Shown here piece by piece: positions 25,980 to 34,560 of a stretch of 64,000 nucleotides of DNA. A model generated the notes under the pieces. The model was not told the origin of the DNA. It saw only the letters and a list, made by a program, of their open reading frames with translations, and did not search any database. Origin of the DNA: Eutrophocola sp049446715. GTDB lineage: Bacteria; Pseudomonadota; Gammaproteobacteria; Pseudomonadales; Pseudohongiellaceae. The stretch is taken from positions 68,390 to 132,389 of the forward strand of contig JBMTQX010000002.1 of assembly GCA_049446715.1 (NCBI GenBank), in the 5' to 3' direction. A program made the position numbers and the translations under genes. How positions within the stretch are numbered: the first letter of the stretch is position 1; each line of letters opens with the position of its first letter.

Positions 25980-26633
25980 TCAGTCAGCACCCAGCAGGTT
26001 GTTCAGTGCCAGCAGGACTTCCCGCGAGGAATCACCGCTGTTGCCGCAGGCATCCGTTACCTCGATGACCAGATTGCCGGTCTCGGAATAGGTCGATACC
26101 GATACCGAGCGCAGAATGAGGCCGTCCTCCGTGGCATACACGGTATAGCGCAGGGTCGGGTCGATGGCGTAGTAGACGGATGAACCGTAGGTTGTGTCCA
26201 CCAGCCAGCCATCGGTGGAGTCGCGGCCGTTTTCATCAAAAAAATCAAACAGCATGTCCGGAGCGAGATCATGCGCGATCGGGGCGTTACTGTTCTGCTT
26301 TTGCACGTCCCGGTAACGGCCGGTCAGGCGGTCGAGACGATAGCGTGGCCTGAAGCCCATCAGCACAGACGGTCCTTTCCATTTCACAAAGCCGGCATCG
26401 AGCTGGAACTGGTCGCCCTGGAGGGGATATATCTCCAGCGTGCAGAAGTCACCGCGGCTCAGCGTTGCCAGGTAGCTGTCGGGTCCCAGGCGCTGAAATT
26501 CGACCCGCGCAACAGGCAGTTCCTGGTTGAATACTTCATAGACATAGAAAGGCGTCAGCACCAGCATGCTGCCAATGACCAGGATGCCCAGCAGGGACAG
26601 GGCACCGGTCAGTCTGAAGAATCGTTTGAACAA
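25980..26633 (-). CDS. hypothetical membrane-anchored protein
   Basis: 217 residues. One N-terminal hydrophobic segment (LTGALSLLGILVIGSMLVLTPFYVY) suggests a membrane anchor with the rest in the periplasm. The mature part has beta-rich blocks (DSYLATLSRGDFCTLEIYPLQ, GPSVLMGFRPRYRLDRLTGRY, LRYTVYATEDGLILRS) and two cysteines that could pair. I do not recognise a family with a known role. The 271 bases between it and 25708 hold no gene I can support. Confidence 0.6.
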   Translation of the reverse strand: MFKRFFRLTGALSLLGILVIGSMLVLTPFYVYEVFNQELPVARVEFQRLGPDSYLATLSRGDFCTLEIYPLQGDQFQLDAGFVKWKGPSVLMGFRPRYRLDRLTGRYRDVQKQNSNAPIAHDLAPDMLFDFFDENGRDSTDGWLVDTTYGSSVYYAIDPTLRYTVYATEDGLILRSVSVSTYSETGNLVIEVTDACGNSGDSSREVLLALNNLLGAD

Positions 26634-26747
26634 TCCCGCTCCAATGATGATCCGGTATCAGTCCCGCATTGTAACGCGTCGAATGGGAAAGCGGAGCCAT
26701 GACCACTGCGAGGGCGGCCAGGATGTGACCCGGGTCGTGCCGATGGC

Positions 26748-27512
26748 TCAGGTAAAGGGCTTGTTGCGATAGAGGCTGGCGAGTTGGTCGATGGTGGCGA
26801 TCACGAAGCGGTCGCTGTTGCAGACGTATTCCAGGATCTGTTCACCGACAGCCAAGCGTTCCCTGTCGATGCCCATGACGTGCGGATGCCAGATAAAGAG
26901 CATGTAGCGGTTGTTGTCGGCACAGTTGTCCAGGGTCTGGCGCCAGTCTTGCAAGACGACTTCGTTGGCCTTTTTCTGCCAAAGCCAGTGACTGGCATCC
27001 ACGCCTACCCACTCATAGGGCACTGACCAGAGCGTTTTGCTTAGCCGGCTGACTTCACCGCCGTCCTGGCCGGAGGGGCATAGGCTGGCATCAATGGTGT
27101 AACCCAACTGGGTCAGGATTTCACTGGTAAAACGGGTGCGCTTGCCGCCGGGAGCACGAAAGGCATGGGGACGACTGCCATAGGCGGTGATGGCTTCGGT
27201 GGCACGGGTAGCGATTTCCAGGGCACGGTCGTAATCCAGGGCCGACCACAGTTCATGCTGCCAGCCATGCATGCCCAGGTTGTGACCATCAGCGAGGTCT
27301 TTCTCGATGTAGTCGGGGTAAGCCTCGGCGCTCCAGCCTTCAATGAAATGGGTGATGGTGATGCCGAAACGGCGGTAGAGGTCGAGCAGGGCAGGGAACC
27401 CCTGTTCCAGGGCAGGTCTTTCTCCCGGCTTGCGCGATACACTGATGACACCCCTGCCAAGATCGGCAGCGTCACCAAGATTGTCCATGGTGAAGCATAC
27501 GTGTGCGGTCAT
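26748..27512 (-). CDS. polysaccharide deacetylase family protein
   Basis: 254 residues. A NodB-like domain is suggested by VCFTMDNLGD at the start, THFIEGWSAEAYP, the HNLGMHGWQHELW block with the metal-ligand histidines, and the FRAPGGKR arginine motif. The first acidic motif is TMDN rather than the usual TFDD, so metal binding may differ. There is no signal peptide, so a cytoplasmic role or a non-polysaccharide amide substrate is possible. Confidence 0.8.
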   Translation of the reverse strand: MTAHVCFTMDNLGDAADLGRGVISVSRKPGERPALEQGFPALLDLYRRFGITITHFIEGWSAEAYPDYIEKDLADGHNLGMHGWQHELWSALDYDRALEIATRATEAITAYGSRPHAFRAPGGKRTRFTSEILTQLGYTIDASLCPSGQDGGEVSRLSKTLWSVPYEWVGVDASHWLWQKKANEVVLQDWRQTLDNCADNNRYMLFIWHPHVMGIDRERLAVGEQILEYVCNSDRFVIATIDQLASLYRNKPFT

Positions 27513-27760
27513 ACCTGGGAATCTTTTTTAGGCGTTTTGAAAAGGCGCGAAGAATACTTGAGCGCTGCTGAAAAAGCCATCAGTTTACTCGTTCAAAATC
27601 GCTGTGATAGCATCGTTCGCAGACCAACACGCCTGTTTTCGGGCGCTTGCGCGTGGTGCTGAAGATACGCGGAAAAAGCTTGTCCGGTTCGCCGGTCACG
27701 CCGCCTTACAGCAGGGCGAGGTCACAAGAGAATAATGTCACAACGACAGGGGACGCCTTC

Positions 27761-28396
27761 ATGGGGGAAATACGCATGGTACGCATGGCAGGCATGTCAG
27801 GAATGGCCAGTATGACAAGTATGGTATGCAGGAAGAGCCTGCAATGGCTTGGCATGACTGTGCTGGCGGTAGTGCCGTTGGTCGCGGCGGCTCACCACAA
27901 CACCCAGGCTGAATACGGCCCCTTTGGTGCCGATTTCATCACCGTGGATGGTGTCGTCACCGATATCCGCTGGGGCAACCCCCATATCCAGATTGAAATT
28001 GAAGTGATCGGGGGCAATCTGCCTGCCAGTGAAACCGGCAAGACCTGGGTGGTTAACAGCCATCCGGTGAATGTCATGGTGGCCTATGGCTTCAACAAGG
28101 AAGAATTCGCCGTAGGTGACCGGCTGCATTTGCTGACCTGGCGTCATGTGCGCGGCATCAACCACCTGTGGCCCCGCGCCATCCAGGTCAATGACGGCCC
28201 CCTGAAATCCAACCTGCGCTATACCGACATGATCGATATTGCCGACGGCACGTTCACGGCGCTGGGCATTACGCCCGCGGCCAACCTGAACGGGTCTTCA
28301 CCGCAGCGCTCCGGTGCAGCCACTGTCCGCCGTTTGCGTGAACAGGGTTTTCTGGACAGCGACGGCAACATGATCTGGCCTCTGCCCGGGCAATAA
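27761..28396 (+). CDS. DUF6152 family exported protein
   Basis: About 211 residues. The N-terminus is Met-rich (VRMAGMSGMASMTSM), then a hydrophobic export segment ending VPLVAAAHHNTQAEYG. The mature part has the DUF6152 pattern: GVVTDIRWGNPHIQIEIEV, KTWVVNSHPVNVM and GDRLHLLTWRHVRG. The His-His directly after the cleavage site is typical and could bind metal. The function is unknown. The start is ATG 27761, with AGGGGAC upstream; a longer frame to 27647 has no ribosome site. It begins a three-gene unit with the next two. Confidence 0.75.
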   Translation: MGEIRMVRMAGMSGMASMTSMVCRKSLQWLGMTVLAVVPLVAAAHHNTQAEYGPFGADFITVDGVVTDIRWGNPHIQIEIEVIGGNLPASETGKTWVVNSHPVNVMVAYGFNKEEFAVGDRLHLLTWRHVRGINHLWPRAIQVNDGPLKSNLRYTDMIDIADGTFTALGITPAANLNGSSPQRSGAATVRRLREQGFLDSDGNMIWPLPGQ

Positions 28397-28446
28397 CAGA
28401 TCCCGCCAGGGGCGGTTTTACCTGACAAAGTCCACTGAGAAGGAAC

Positions 28447-30189
28447 ATGGCCATGACTGCCAGGACCCGCACTTTTTTCCGTTATTTTTCGCCCTTATGG
28501 CTGGTGTTTACGACCGCGGTTGTCCAGGCGGCCGCATTCAGCGGCACAGTGGTGGACATCAATGGTAATCCGGTCAGTGGCGCCATGGTAACGCTGACCC
28601 CATCCTGGCCCGGGCCGACGGCTGTTACGGCCTTCAGTGACCGTAACGGCCAGTTCCAATTACCGGAACAGGCCAACTATCGCAGCGGCAGTCATTTTTC
28701 CGTCGCGATTCGCGCCTTGGGCTATGAGTTGCTGGATACCAGTGTCGAGAATGCCCGCAAAGGGGTGTCCCTAACGTTGATTGCCCGTGCCACCGCCAAC
28801 CAGGCTGCCGCTGCACCGGCCTCGGCCTGGCTTCAGGGCAAGGCGGATCGCGCCACTACTTCCCAATTCGTGCTGGACTGCGTTGGCTGCCACCAAGTAC
28901 CTGCCACGGAATTCCGGCAATATGCAGCTCTCATTGAGCAGGTGCCGGGTGAGGACCGGGATGCCATTCGGCATGCCAGTTACGACGCCCTGGTGAAATA
29001 CATGAATTTCCTGTCCGCCGAGGAGTTTTCCCGCGGACCAGAAGCGGCTGAACTGGACGCCAACCGGGTCTATGAAGTTGGCAACGGCCCCCGTGTCATC
29101 GATTTTCTCAGTGCACATTTTACCGACAGCATGAATGAACTCAGTGGCTATGACTGGGGCGCACCGCTGGCGGTCACCCCGCAAACCACGATCATGGAAT
29201 ATGAGGTGTCCGGGCCGAATGCGATTCGCGAAGCCCTGCTGCTGGGTGAGCCAAAACAGCTGTGGGTAGCGGATGTCGCCTCCAATGCCATTATCAAAAT
29301 CGATCCCGAATCCGGTTACACCACGGCTATGGATGTGCCATCTGACACGCCGGTAGGTCCGCATTCCCTGCATCGCGGCAGCGATGGCTCCCTGTGGATG
29401 GCACCGTTCATCACCAGTGTTGTGGGGCATCTTGATGTCGAGAGCGGCACCTGGGAAACCTGGAAAATGGAAACCGTCGATGGCACCCCGACCGGCATCC
29501 ACGATCTCAGTTTCGGGGCCGATCATACGCTCCTGACCGACAACAACGGGCTGGTCTGGTTTTCCGATATCGTCAATAACGCCGTCGGCTACCTGGATCC
29601 GGCAACCGGCGATATCGATCACTACGTGGCCCCGGCTGTCGGTGATCGCGCGACCACCGGCACGGCGCTCTATGGTCTGGTCATGACATCGGACAGGAAT
29701 GAGATCTGGTTCAGTCAGCTCAACATTGGCAGTGTCGGCAGTTTCAATGTGGAAACCCGGGAATTCGGGTCCTCATTCCAGTTGCCCCTGAACAGCGGCC
29801 CAAGACGCCTGTCCATCAGTGATGACGATATTCTGTATGTGCCTCTATATGGTACGGGCCAGCTCATTGAATACGACACCAGGACCAACACCCAGGTGGG
29901 TATCTACGATGTGCCGGATACGGCCAGTGCCCCTTATGCCGTGACCTGGGATCCGGTGCGCAAGGTGGTCTGGATTCCGACCTCCAATACCGATGTCATC
30001 TACAAGTTCGATCCGGCTGACAAGTCTTTCAGTGTCCTGCCTATGCCGCGCAAAGGGGCCTTTCTGCGCATGGTGGATATCGATCCGGAAAGCGGCAACC
30101 TCATTACCACGTACGGCAATATTGTCCAGAACGTCCACGGTCCGCGCATGGCCGTAATTATTGATCCGGGCGACGGCGCCTACCGCTGA
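28447..30189 (+). CDS. exported carboxypeptidase-regulatory / CxxCH / Vgb-type propeller protein
   Basis: 580 residues. A signal peptide (to about 29) is followed by a carboxypeptidase-regulatory-like Ig domain (FSGTVVDINGNPVSGAMVTL, 31-113). Next is a helical stretch with a heme c motif CVGCH at 145-149, and then a seven-bladed propeller-like domain of the virginiamycin-B-lyase type (KLWVADVASNAIIKIDPESG-like blades, PVGPHSLHRGSDGSLWM, EIWFSQLNIGSVGSF). The combination suggests a periplasmic redox protein that recognises or opens a ligand rather than an antibiotic lyase. It has an AGAAGGA ribosome site and lies 50 bases after the DUF6152 gene and 42 before a small cytochrome c. Confidence 0.8.
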   Translation: MAMTARTRTFFRYFSPLWLVFTTAVVQAAAFSGTVVDINGNPVSGAMVTLTPSWPGPTAVTAFSDRNGQFQLPEQANYRSGSHFSVAIRALGYELLDTSVENARKGVSLTLIARATANQAAAAPASAWLQGKADRATTSQFVLDCVGCHQVPATEFRQYAALIEQVPGEDRDAIRHASYDALVKYMNFLSAEEFSRGPEAAELDANRVYEVGNGPRVIDFLSAHFTDSMNELSGYDWGAPLAVTPQTTIMEYEVSGPNAIREALLLGEPKQLWVADVASNAIIKIDPESGYTTAMDVPSDTPVGPHSLHRGSDGSLWMAPFITSVVGHLDVESGTWETWKMETVDGTPTGIHDLSFGADHTLLTDNNGLVWFSDIVNNAVGYLDPATGDIDHYVAPAVGDRATTGTALYGLVMTSDRNEIWFSQLNIGSVGSFNVETREFGSSFQLPLNSGPRRLSISDDDILYVPLYGTGQLIEYDTRTNTQVGIYDVPDTASAPYAVTWDPVRKVVWIPTSNTDVIYKFDPADKSFSVLPMPRKGAFLRMVDIDPESGNLITTYGNIVQNVHGPRMAVIIDPGDGAYR

Positions 30190-30231
30190 GCAAGTCAGCC
30201 ACCAGATACTGTCGAATTACAGGAACCTGCC

Positions 30232-30585
30232 ATGAATTTTTTTGCCCGCAACCCGCATGTCGCGATCTTCTCGGTACTGCTGTTGATCACCTTGCTGGCC
30301 GCCACCGCGCTGTTCGCCCAGGACGGCAACGACGGCGAGCGCCTCGTGCGCGAGTATCGCTGCTACGCCTGCCATGACATGACAAGGACCCTCATTGGCC
30401 CGCCCTACCAGGCAATAGCCGCCCGCCATGGCAGCAAGAAAGCGGTGATGACCGCCGTGCTGGCGAGGAAAATCCTGCTTGGTGGTGGGGGTAACTGGGG
30501 CATGGTACCGATGGTACCCAATGAGCATGTGCCGGAAACCGATGCCACGCGTCTTGCCGCGTGGATTCTCAATCAGGCGCCCTGA
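30232..30585 (+). CDS. small monoheme cytochrome c (c551/c552 type)
   Basis: 117 residues. A signal or anchor segment (VAIFSVLLLITLLAATALFAQ) precedes a heme motif CYACH at 44-48. It continues with IGPPYQAIAARHG and a distal methionine region GNWGMVPMVPN, then DATRLAAWIL. These are the marks of a class I cytochrome c of about 85 mature residues. It is a soluble periplasmic electron carrier. Its position right after the CxxCH-propeller protein suggests they exchange electrons. Confidence 0.88.
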   Translation: MNFFARNPHVAIFSVLLLITLLAATALFAQDGNDGERLVREYRCYACHDMTRTLIGPPYQAIAARHGSKKAVMTAVLARKILLGGGGNWGMVPMVPNEHVPETDATRLAAWILNQAP

Positions 30586-30623
30586 GCAGCGCCTGTCTGC
30601 AACCTTGATTGACCCTAGTTAGG

Positions 30624-31417
30624 TCAGGCCGTATCGGATTGCGCCTGGACCGCTGTCTGCGCATGTCTGAAAATGCGGTCGATCCGACTGAGCAATTCCT
30701 GCGGGGTGAAGGGTTTGGCCAGAAATTCATGGATACCCTGGCGGACCCCATACCTGACAAGCTCATCGGCAGGGTAGCCCGAGGTAAACAGAATCGGGAC
30801 ATTCGGGTGATGTTGGCTGAACGTATCGGCCAGTTCGCTACCACTCATGCCTTCCATGACCACGCCAGTGAGCAACAGGTGAATCTTGTCCCTGCGATGC
30901 AGAAGCACGTCCATGGCTTCGTTGCCCGAGCTGGCCGTGATGACATCATAGCCGGCCCTCATGAGCACTGAAGACGCAAATTCACGCACATCATTTCGAT
31001 CTTTCACAACGAGAATGCACCCGGCACCCTGCGCAATCACTATGGCAATCGGCTTCCGCTGATCCGGCCTGGCTTCTTCGTTTTCCTCGCATGGCGGCAA
31101 TAGTATTTCAAACGTTTTGCCCTTGCCTTCCTGGCTGGTGACCTGGATGAGTCCGTGTGACTGTTTCACGATGCCGCATACAGACGACAGCCCGAGTCCG
31201 GTACCGGCATTTTCCTTGGTCGTGAAAAACGATTCAAAAATAGGCTGCCGGAATTTTGCGTTCATGCCGATACCGGTATCGGTGATCGTCATCTGGAAAT
31301 AATTGCCCGGTTTCATTTCCAGGCCCTGGTCCAGCTCGGGCGTCAGGCAATGATCGCCGGTGGTGATGGTCAGTGTGCCGCCACCGGGCATCGCATCCTT
31401 GGCATTGACGACCAGGT
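30624..31417 (-). pseudogene. hybrid histidine kinase remnant, N-terminus missing and receiver degenerate
   Basis: The frame begins inside the N-box of a HATPase domain (HGNLVVNAKDAMPGGG; upstream of 31417 the frame is unrelated). It continues with DTGIG and TGLGLSS ATP-lid motifs and a receiver domain. All sensor and phospho-acceptor His regions are missing. In the receiver the phospho-acceptor Asp is Gly (LLLTGVVMEGMSG) and the acidic pair is changed to KDRND, while the Lys of AKPF remains. It therefore cannot phosphorelay. The cut end lies about 70 bases from the start of the divergent gamma-glutamyltransferase gene. Confidence 0.75.
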
Positions 31418-31489
31418 TACCATGCGTTGCTACTAAGCCTACAAGTAAGGTCCCTCTTAACCACTGTCTGAGCCAGAGCGAGATGTGCT

Positions 31490-33418
31490 ATGGTTGCCAT
31501 CATGCCATATCACACGCGCCAGCCGGTCAGTCACGGGCGAATTCAGCGACTTGCAGGCAATACCGGTTTTGCCATTTTTCTTGCGCTTGCCGCCATCACC
31601 CTGGTACAGGCGCAGGAGTTCAAGCATTCCGTCAAACCACCGTTACACGGACAGGACTGGATTGCCATTGCTGGCAAACCGCTGACCGTTTCTGCCGGTG
31701 CGCAGTTGTTCAACCAGGGCGGCAATGCCGTCGATGCCGCTTGCGCCATCCTGGCCGCTTCCGCCACCATGTGGGATACCATGAGCTGGGGGGGTGAAAC
31801 GCAGGCCCTGATCCATAACCCGCTGACCGGCGAAGTGGTTGCCATCAATGCCCTCGGCGCTGCGCCAAGCGGTGCCACGCCCGAGTATTATCGCAGCCTG
31901 GGCATGGCACATCCGCCGGATTACGGTCCACTGGCCGCGGTGACGCCGGGCACACCCGGTGGCCTGCTGGTCATGCTGGCAGAATTTGGCACACTGAGCC
32001 TCGAGCAGGTGCTGGCTCCCGCGATCCGGATGGCCGCCGGCTATCCCATAGAACGCACCAATGCCGAGATCATCCAGTTTTACAAGGACCAGATCCTGCA
32101 GTGGCCCGATTCCACCCGGGTGCTGCTACCCAACTACGACCCCCGCAATCCGCTGTCCTGGTCGGCACCACGTACCGGTGCCCTGTTCCCCCAGCCGGAC
32201 CTGCATGCCACCCTGACCAAACTGGTGGCGGCCGAGCGGCAGGCCCTGTCTGCCGGCAAAAACCGTAAGGAAGCCATTTATGCTGCCTATGACCGCTTTT
32301 ATCGTGGCGACATTGCCGAGGAACTGGTCAGGTCGACTCAAGCTGCAGGCGGCCTGATAACCTTGGCTGACCTGGACCAGTGGCAGGTGTATATCGAAGA
32401 ACCGGTCATGACTACCTATAAGGGTATTGAGGTCTATAAGCTCGATACCTGGGTGCAGGGTCCGGTCATGCTGCAGATGTTGAACATGCTGGAAAATTTC
32501 GATCTGCGCCGTATGGGCTACAACAGTGCGGAATATATCCATACCCTCTACCAGGTCATGAACCTGGCCTATGCAGATCGGGATTTTTATTACGGCGATC
32601 CCTATTTCCCTCCGGAAGAGCCGGTTGAGGGTTTGCTGTCGAAGGACTATGCCAGGGAACGCATTCGGCTGATCGACAGCAAGGTCAACAACCCCCTGGT
32701 GTTACCCGGTGACCCCTATCCTTACCAGGGCGACAGCAACCCGTTTACGGACACCCTGGAGAACTGGCAGCCCGTGATGGCCCCACCTGAAGCCGTTGCT
32801 GAGAACAGCCTGATGGATCATGATGCCGGCTTCCTGGCCGGCACCACGTCCATCCAGACGGCCGACAAGGACGGCTGGGTGGTGTCCATTACCCCCAGCG
32901 GCGGTTGGGTTCCGGCATTCATCGCCGGCAACACCGGGATCGGATTGTCGCAGCGCCTGCAAAGTTTCAACATGTCGGCAGCGCAGAATCCCTACAACCT
33001 GATGGTGCCGGGCAAGCGCCCGCGTGCGACGCTGACACCCACCCTGGCAATGCGTGACGGCGAACCCTTCCTGGCCTTTGGCGTCCAAGGCGGAGATACC
33101 CAGGATCAGAATCTGGTCCAGTTTTTTCTCAATGTGGTTGAGTTCGGCATGGATGTGCAGCAGGCCAGCGAAGCGGCCAATATCAACAGCTATCAGGTGC
33201 AGTCCTCCTTCGGCAACCATGCCATGCAACCCGGCCGCTTGCTGCTGCGCGAAGACTTGCCGCTGGCTGTCAAGATCCGCCTCTCCACCATGGGTTATCA
33301 GGTGGAGACCCAGGAACTCACGTCCGGCCCGATTAACGGCATTTACTTCGATCAGCGCAACAACACTTTCATGGGCGGTTCGAGTGATTTCGGGGATGAT
33401 TACGGCCTGGCGTGGTAA
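31490..33418 (+). CDS. ggt: gamma-glutamyltransferase family protein, exported
   Basis: 642 residues. After a signal segment (GFAIFLALAAITLVQAQ) come GGT family blocks: GAQLFNQGGNAVDAACA, VTPGTPGGLL, TLSLEQVLAPAIRMA, TYKGIEVYKL and AYADRDFYYGDP. The self-cleavage and catalytic Thr is Thr452 in AGTTSIQTADKDG, with Ser in place of the usual His two residues later. The C-terminal GKRPRATLTPTL and GVQGGDTQDQNLVQF follow. It processes gamma-glutamyl compounds such as glutathione, or acts as a related acylase, in the periplasm. The start may be 31490 or the ATG at 31502. Confidence 0.88.
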   Translation: MVAIMPYHTRQPVSHGRIQRLAGNTGFAIFLALAAITLVQAQEFKHSVKPPLHGQDWIAIAGKPLTVSAGAQLFNQGGNAVDAACAILAASATMWDTMSWGGETQALIHNPLTGEVVAINALGAAPSGATPEYYRSLGMAHPPDYGPLAAVTPGTPGGLLVMLAEFGTLSLEQVLAPAIRMAAGYPIERTNAEIIQFYKDQILQWPDSTRVLLPNYDPRNPLSWSAPRTGALFPQPDLHATLTKLVAAERQALSAGKNRKEAIYAAYDRFYRGDIAEELVRSTQAAGGLITLADLDQWQVYIEEPVMTTYKGIEVYKLDTWVQGPVMLQMLNMLENFDLRRMGYNSAEYIHTLYQVMNLAYADRDFYYGDPYFPPEEPVEGLLSKDYARERIRLIDSKVNNPLVLPGDPYPYQGDSNPFTDTLENWQPVMAPPEAVAENSLMDHDAGFLAGTTSIQTADKDGWVVSITPSGGWVPAFIAGNTGIGLSQRLQSFNMSAAQNPYNLMVPGKRPRATLTPTLAMRDGEPFLAFGVQGGDTQDQNLVQFFLNVVEFGMDVQQASEAANINSYQVQSSFGNHAMQPGRLLLREDLPLAVKIRLSTMGYQVETQELTSGPINGIYFDQRNNTFMGGSSDFGDDYGLAW

Positions 33419-33463
33419 GAGCAGAGACAGGAGGTAAGGGCGACACGTCCGGCCAATTTAAGC

Positions 33464-33500
33464 TGTAGGTCGGATAAGGCCGCAGGCCGCCATCCGACAT
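33464..33500 (+). repeat. REP-like palindromic element, left copy
   Basis: TGTAGGTCGGATAAGGC... forms a hairpin (AAGGCCGCAGGCCGCC) and ends CATCCGACA. This is the familiar bacterial REP form. It is paired with an inverted copy 57 bases downstream, in the ggt-trmO gap. Confidence 0.7.
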
Positions 33501-33555
33501 TTTGTTGGAAATCGGTGAGGGCGGAGATTGCAGGCGACCTCCGGTTGCCATGACG

Positions 33556-33588
33556 AATGGCGGCGCAAGCGCCTTAAACCGACCTACA
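33556..33588 (-). repeat. REP-like palindromic element, right inverted copy
   Basis: Read on the minus strand it is TGTAGGTCGG TTTAAGGC with a GGCGCTTGCGCC hairpin and a GCCATTC end, matching the left copy in inverted orientation. The pair makes a BIME-like unit. Such elements are usually copied by RAYT transposases encoded elsewhere. Confidence 0.65.
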
Positions 33589-33657
33589 AGAAACTTTCCG
33601 AAATCGGATAGTTTTCAACATCAAACATTGACAGGCAATGTGGAGAGCAAATCATAC

Positions 33658-33713
33658 TCTTGCCTCTTGCCTCTTGCCTCTTGCCTCTTGCCTCTTGCCT
33701 CTTGCCTCTTGCC
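33658..33713 (+). repeat. tandem repeat, 8 x 7 bp (TCTTGCC)
   Basis: Eight perfect, uninterrupted copies of TCTTGCC, 56 bases, ending 31 bases before the chosen trmO start at 33745. The unit is not a multiple of three, so copy-number change by slippage would alter promoter-to-gene spacing or the phase of any upstream reading frame. It is not a CRISPR array. Confidence 0.95.
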
Positions 33714-33744
33714 TCCGTCCGGCAGATCCTGTTGAATCGTGGTT

Positions 33745-34446
33745 ATGCAACTCACGCCAATCGCTCACGTTCGTTCCCCCTACAAGCAGAAATTCGCGAT
33801 TCCACGCCAGCCCGGGCTGGTGCGGGAAGCGCGTGGTGAGGTGGTGTTCGAGGACGAATATGCTGATCTGAACTGTCTGCGCGGCATCGAACAGTTTTCA
33901 CATCTCTGGCTGCTGTTCCGGTTTCATGAAACCGCGGACAAGGGCTGGTCACCCACGGTACAGCCGCCTCGACTCGGGGGCCGGGAGCGGGTAGGAGTGT
34001 TTGCCAGTCGCTCCACCTTTCGTCCGAACAGTATCGGTATGTCCGTGGTGGAAAATCTAGGCTGGGCACAACAGGGCAGCGCGCTGGTATTGACCGTCGG
34101 TGGTATCGATTTGCTGGACGGCACGCCCATACTCGATATCAAGCCTTACCTGCCTTATGCCGATCATATTGAAGGCGCCACTGGCGGTTATGCCGAACAG
34201 GCCCCGGGCCATGCTTTTGGTGTCACTTTTTCAAATGAGGCCGAAGCCACGCTCGCGGCCTTGCCGGCAAACTACCCGGGTTTGCGCCAGCTGATTGAAA
34301 ATGTCCTGGCGCAGGACCCGCGGCCGGCCTGGCGGCATCGGGAACTGGACGACAAGCAGTACGGCATGAGTCTGTATGATCTGAATATCAAATGGCGCAT
34401 CCAGGAAACGGGGGCCGTGGTGGTCCGGATAGAACAGCAGACCTGA
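33745..34446 (+). CDS. trmO: tRNA (N6-threonylcarbamoyladenosine37-N6)-methyltransferase TrmO
   Basis: 233 residues of the TsaA/TrmO family. HVRSPYKQKFAIPRQPGLV, FSHLWLLFRFHE, VGVFASRSTFRPNSIGMSVV and LDGTPILDIKPYLPYADHI are diagnostic. It methylates t6A at position 37 of tRNAs reading ACY codons, tuning decoding. The ATG at 33745 gives the canonical start MQLTPIAH; a GTG at 33739 is two codons upstream. The 8 x 7 bp repeat lies just before it, so its expression may vary by repeat slippage. Confidence 0.92.
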   Translation: MQLTPIAHVRSPYKQKFAIPRQPGLVREARGEVVFEDEYADLNCLRGIEQFSHLWLLFRFHETADKGWSPTVQPPRLGGRERVGVFASRSTFRPNSIGMSVVENLGWAQQGSALVLTVGGIDLLDGTPILDIKPYLPYADHIEGATGGYAEQAPGHAFGVTFSNEAEATLAALPANYPGLRQLIENVLAQDPRPAWRHRELDDKQYGMSLYDLNIKWRIQETGAVVVRIEQQT

Positions 34447-34497
34447 GGGCGTCAGTGGCCGGCACGATCAGTCCAAGTAAGCACACGACAGACCATA

Positions 34498-34524
34498 AAA
34501 AAAGGGGCACGTAGCCCCTTTTTT
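34498..34524. terminator. bidirectional rho-independent terminator
   Basis: AAAAAAGGGGC-ACGTA-GCCCCTTTTTT: a 5-base GC stem extended by A/T pairs, with a T-run on either strand. It sits between convergent trmO and the exported hypothetical gene ending at 34561. Confidence 0.85.
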
Positions 34525-34560
34525 CATGTTGCTTTCATGCTGCTGACAAGGCCAGGTGCA

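Noticed and set aside
33658..33713. Possible CRISPR or VNTR coding region
   Set aside because: The unit is 7 bases with no spacers, so it is not CRISPR; the LASCLLP-like frames that cross it have no start context and no homology.
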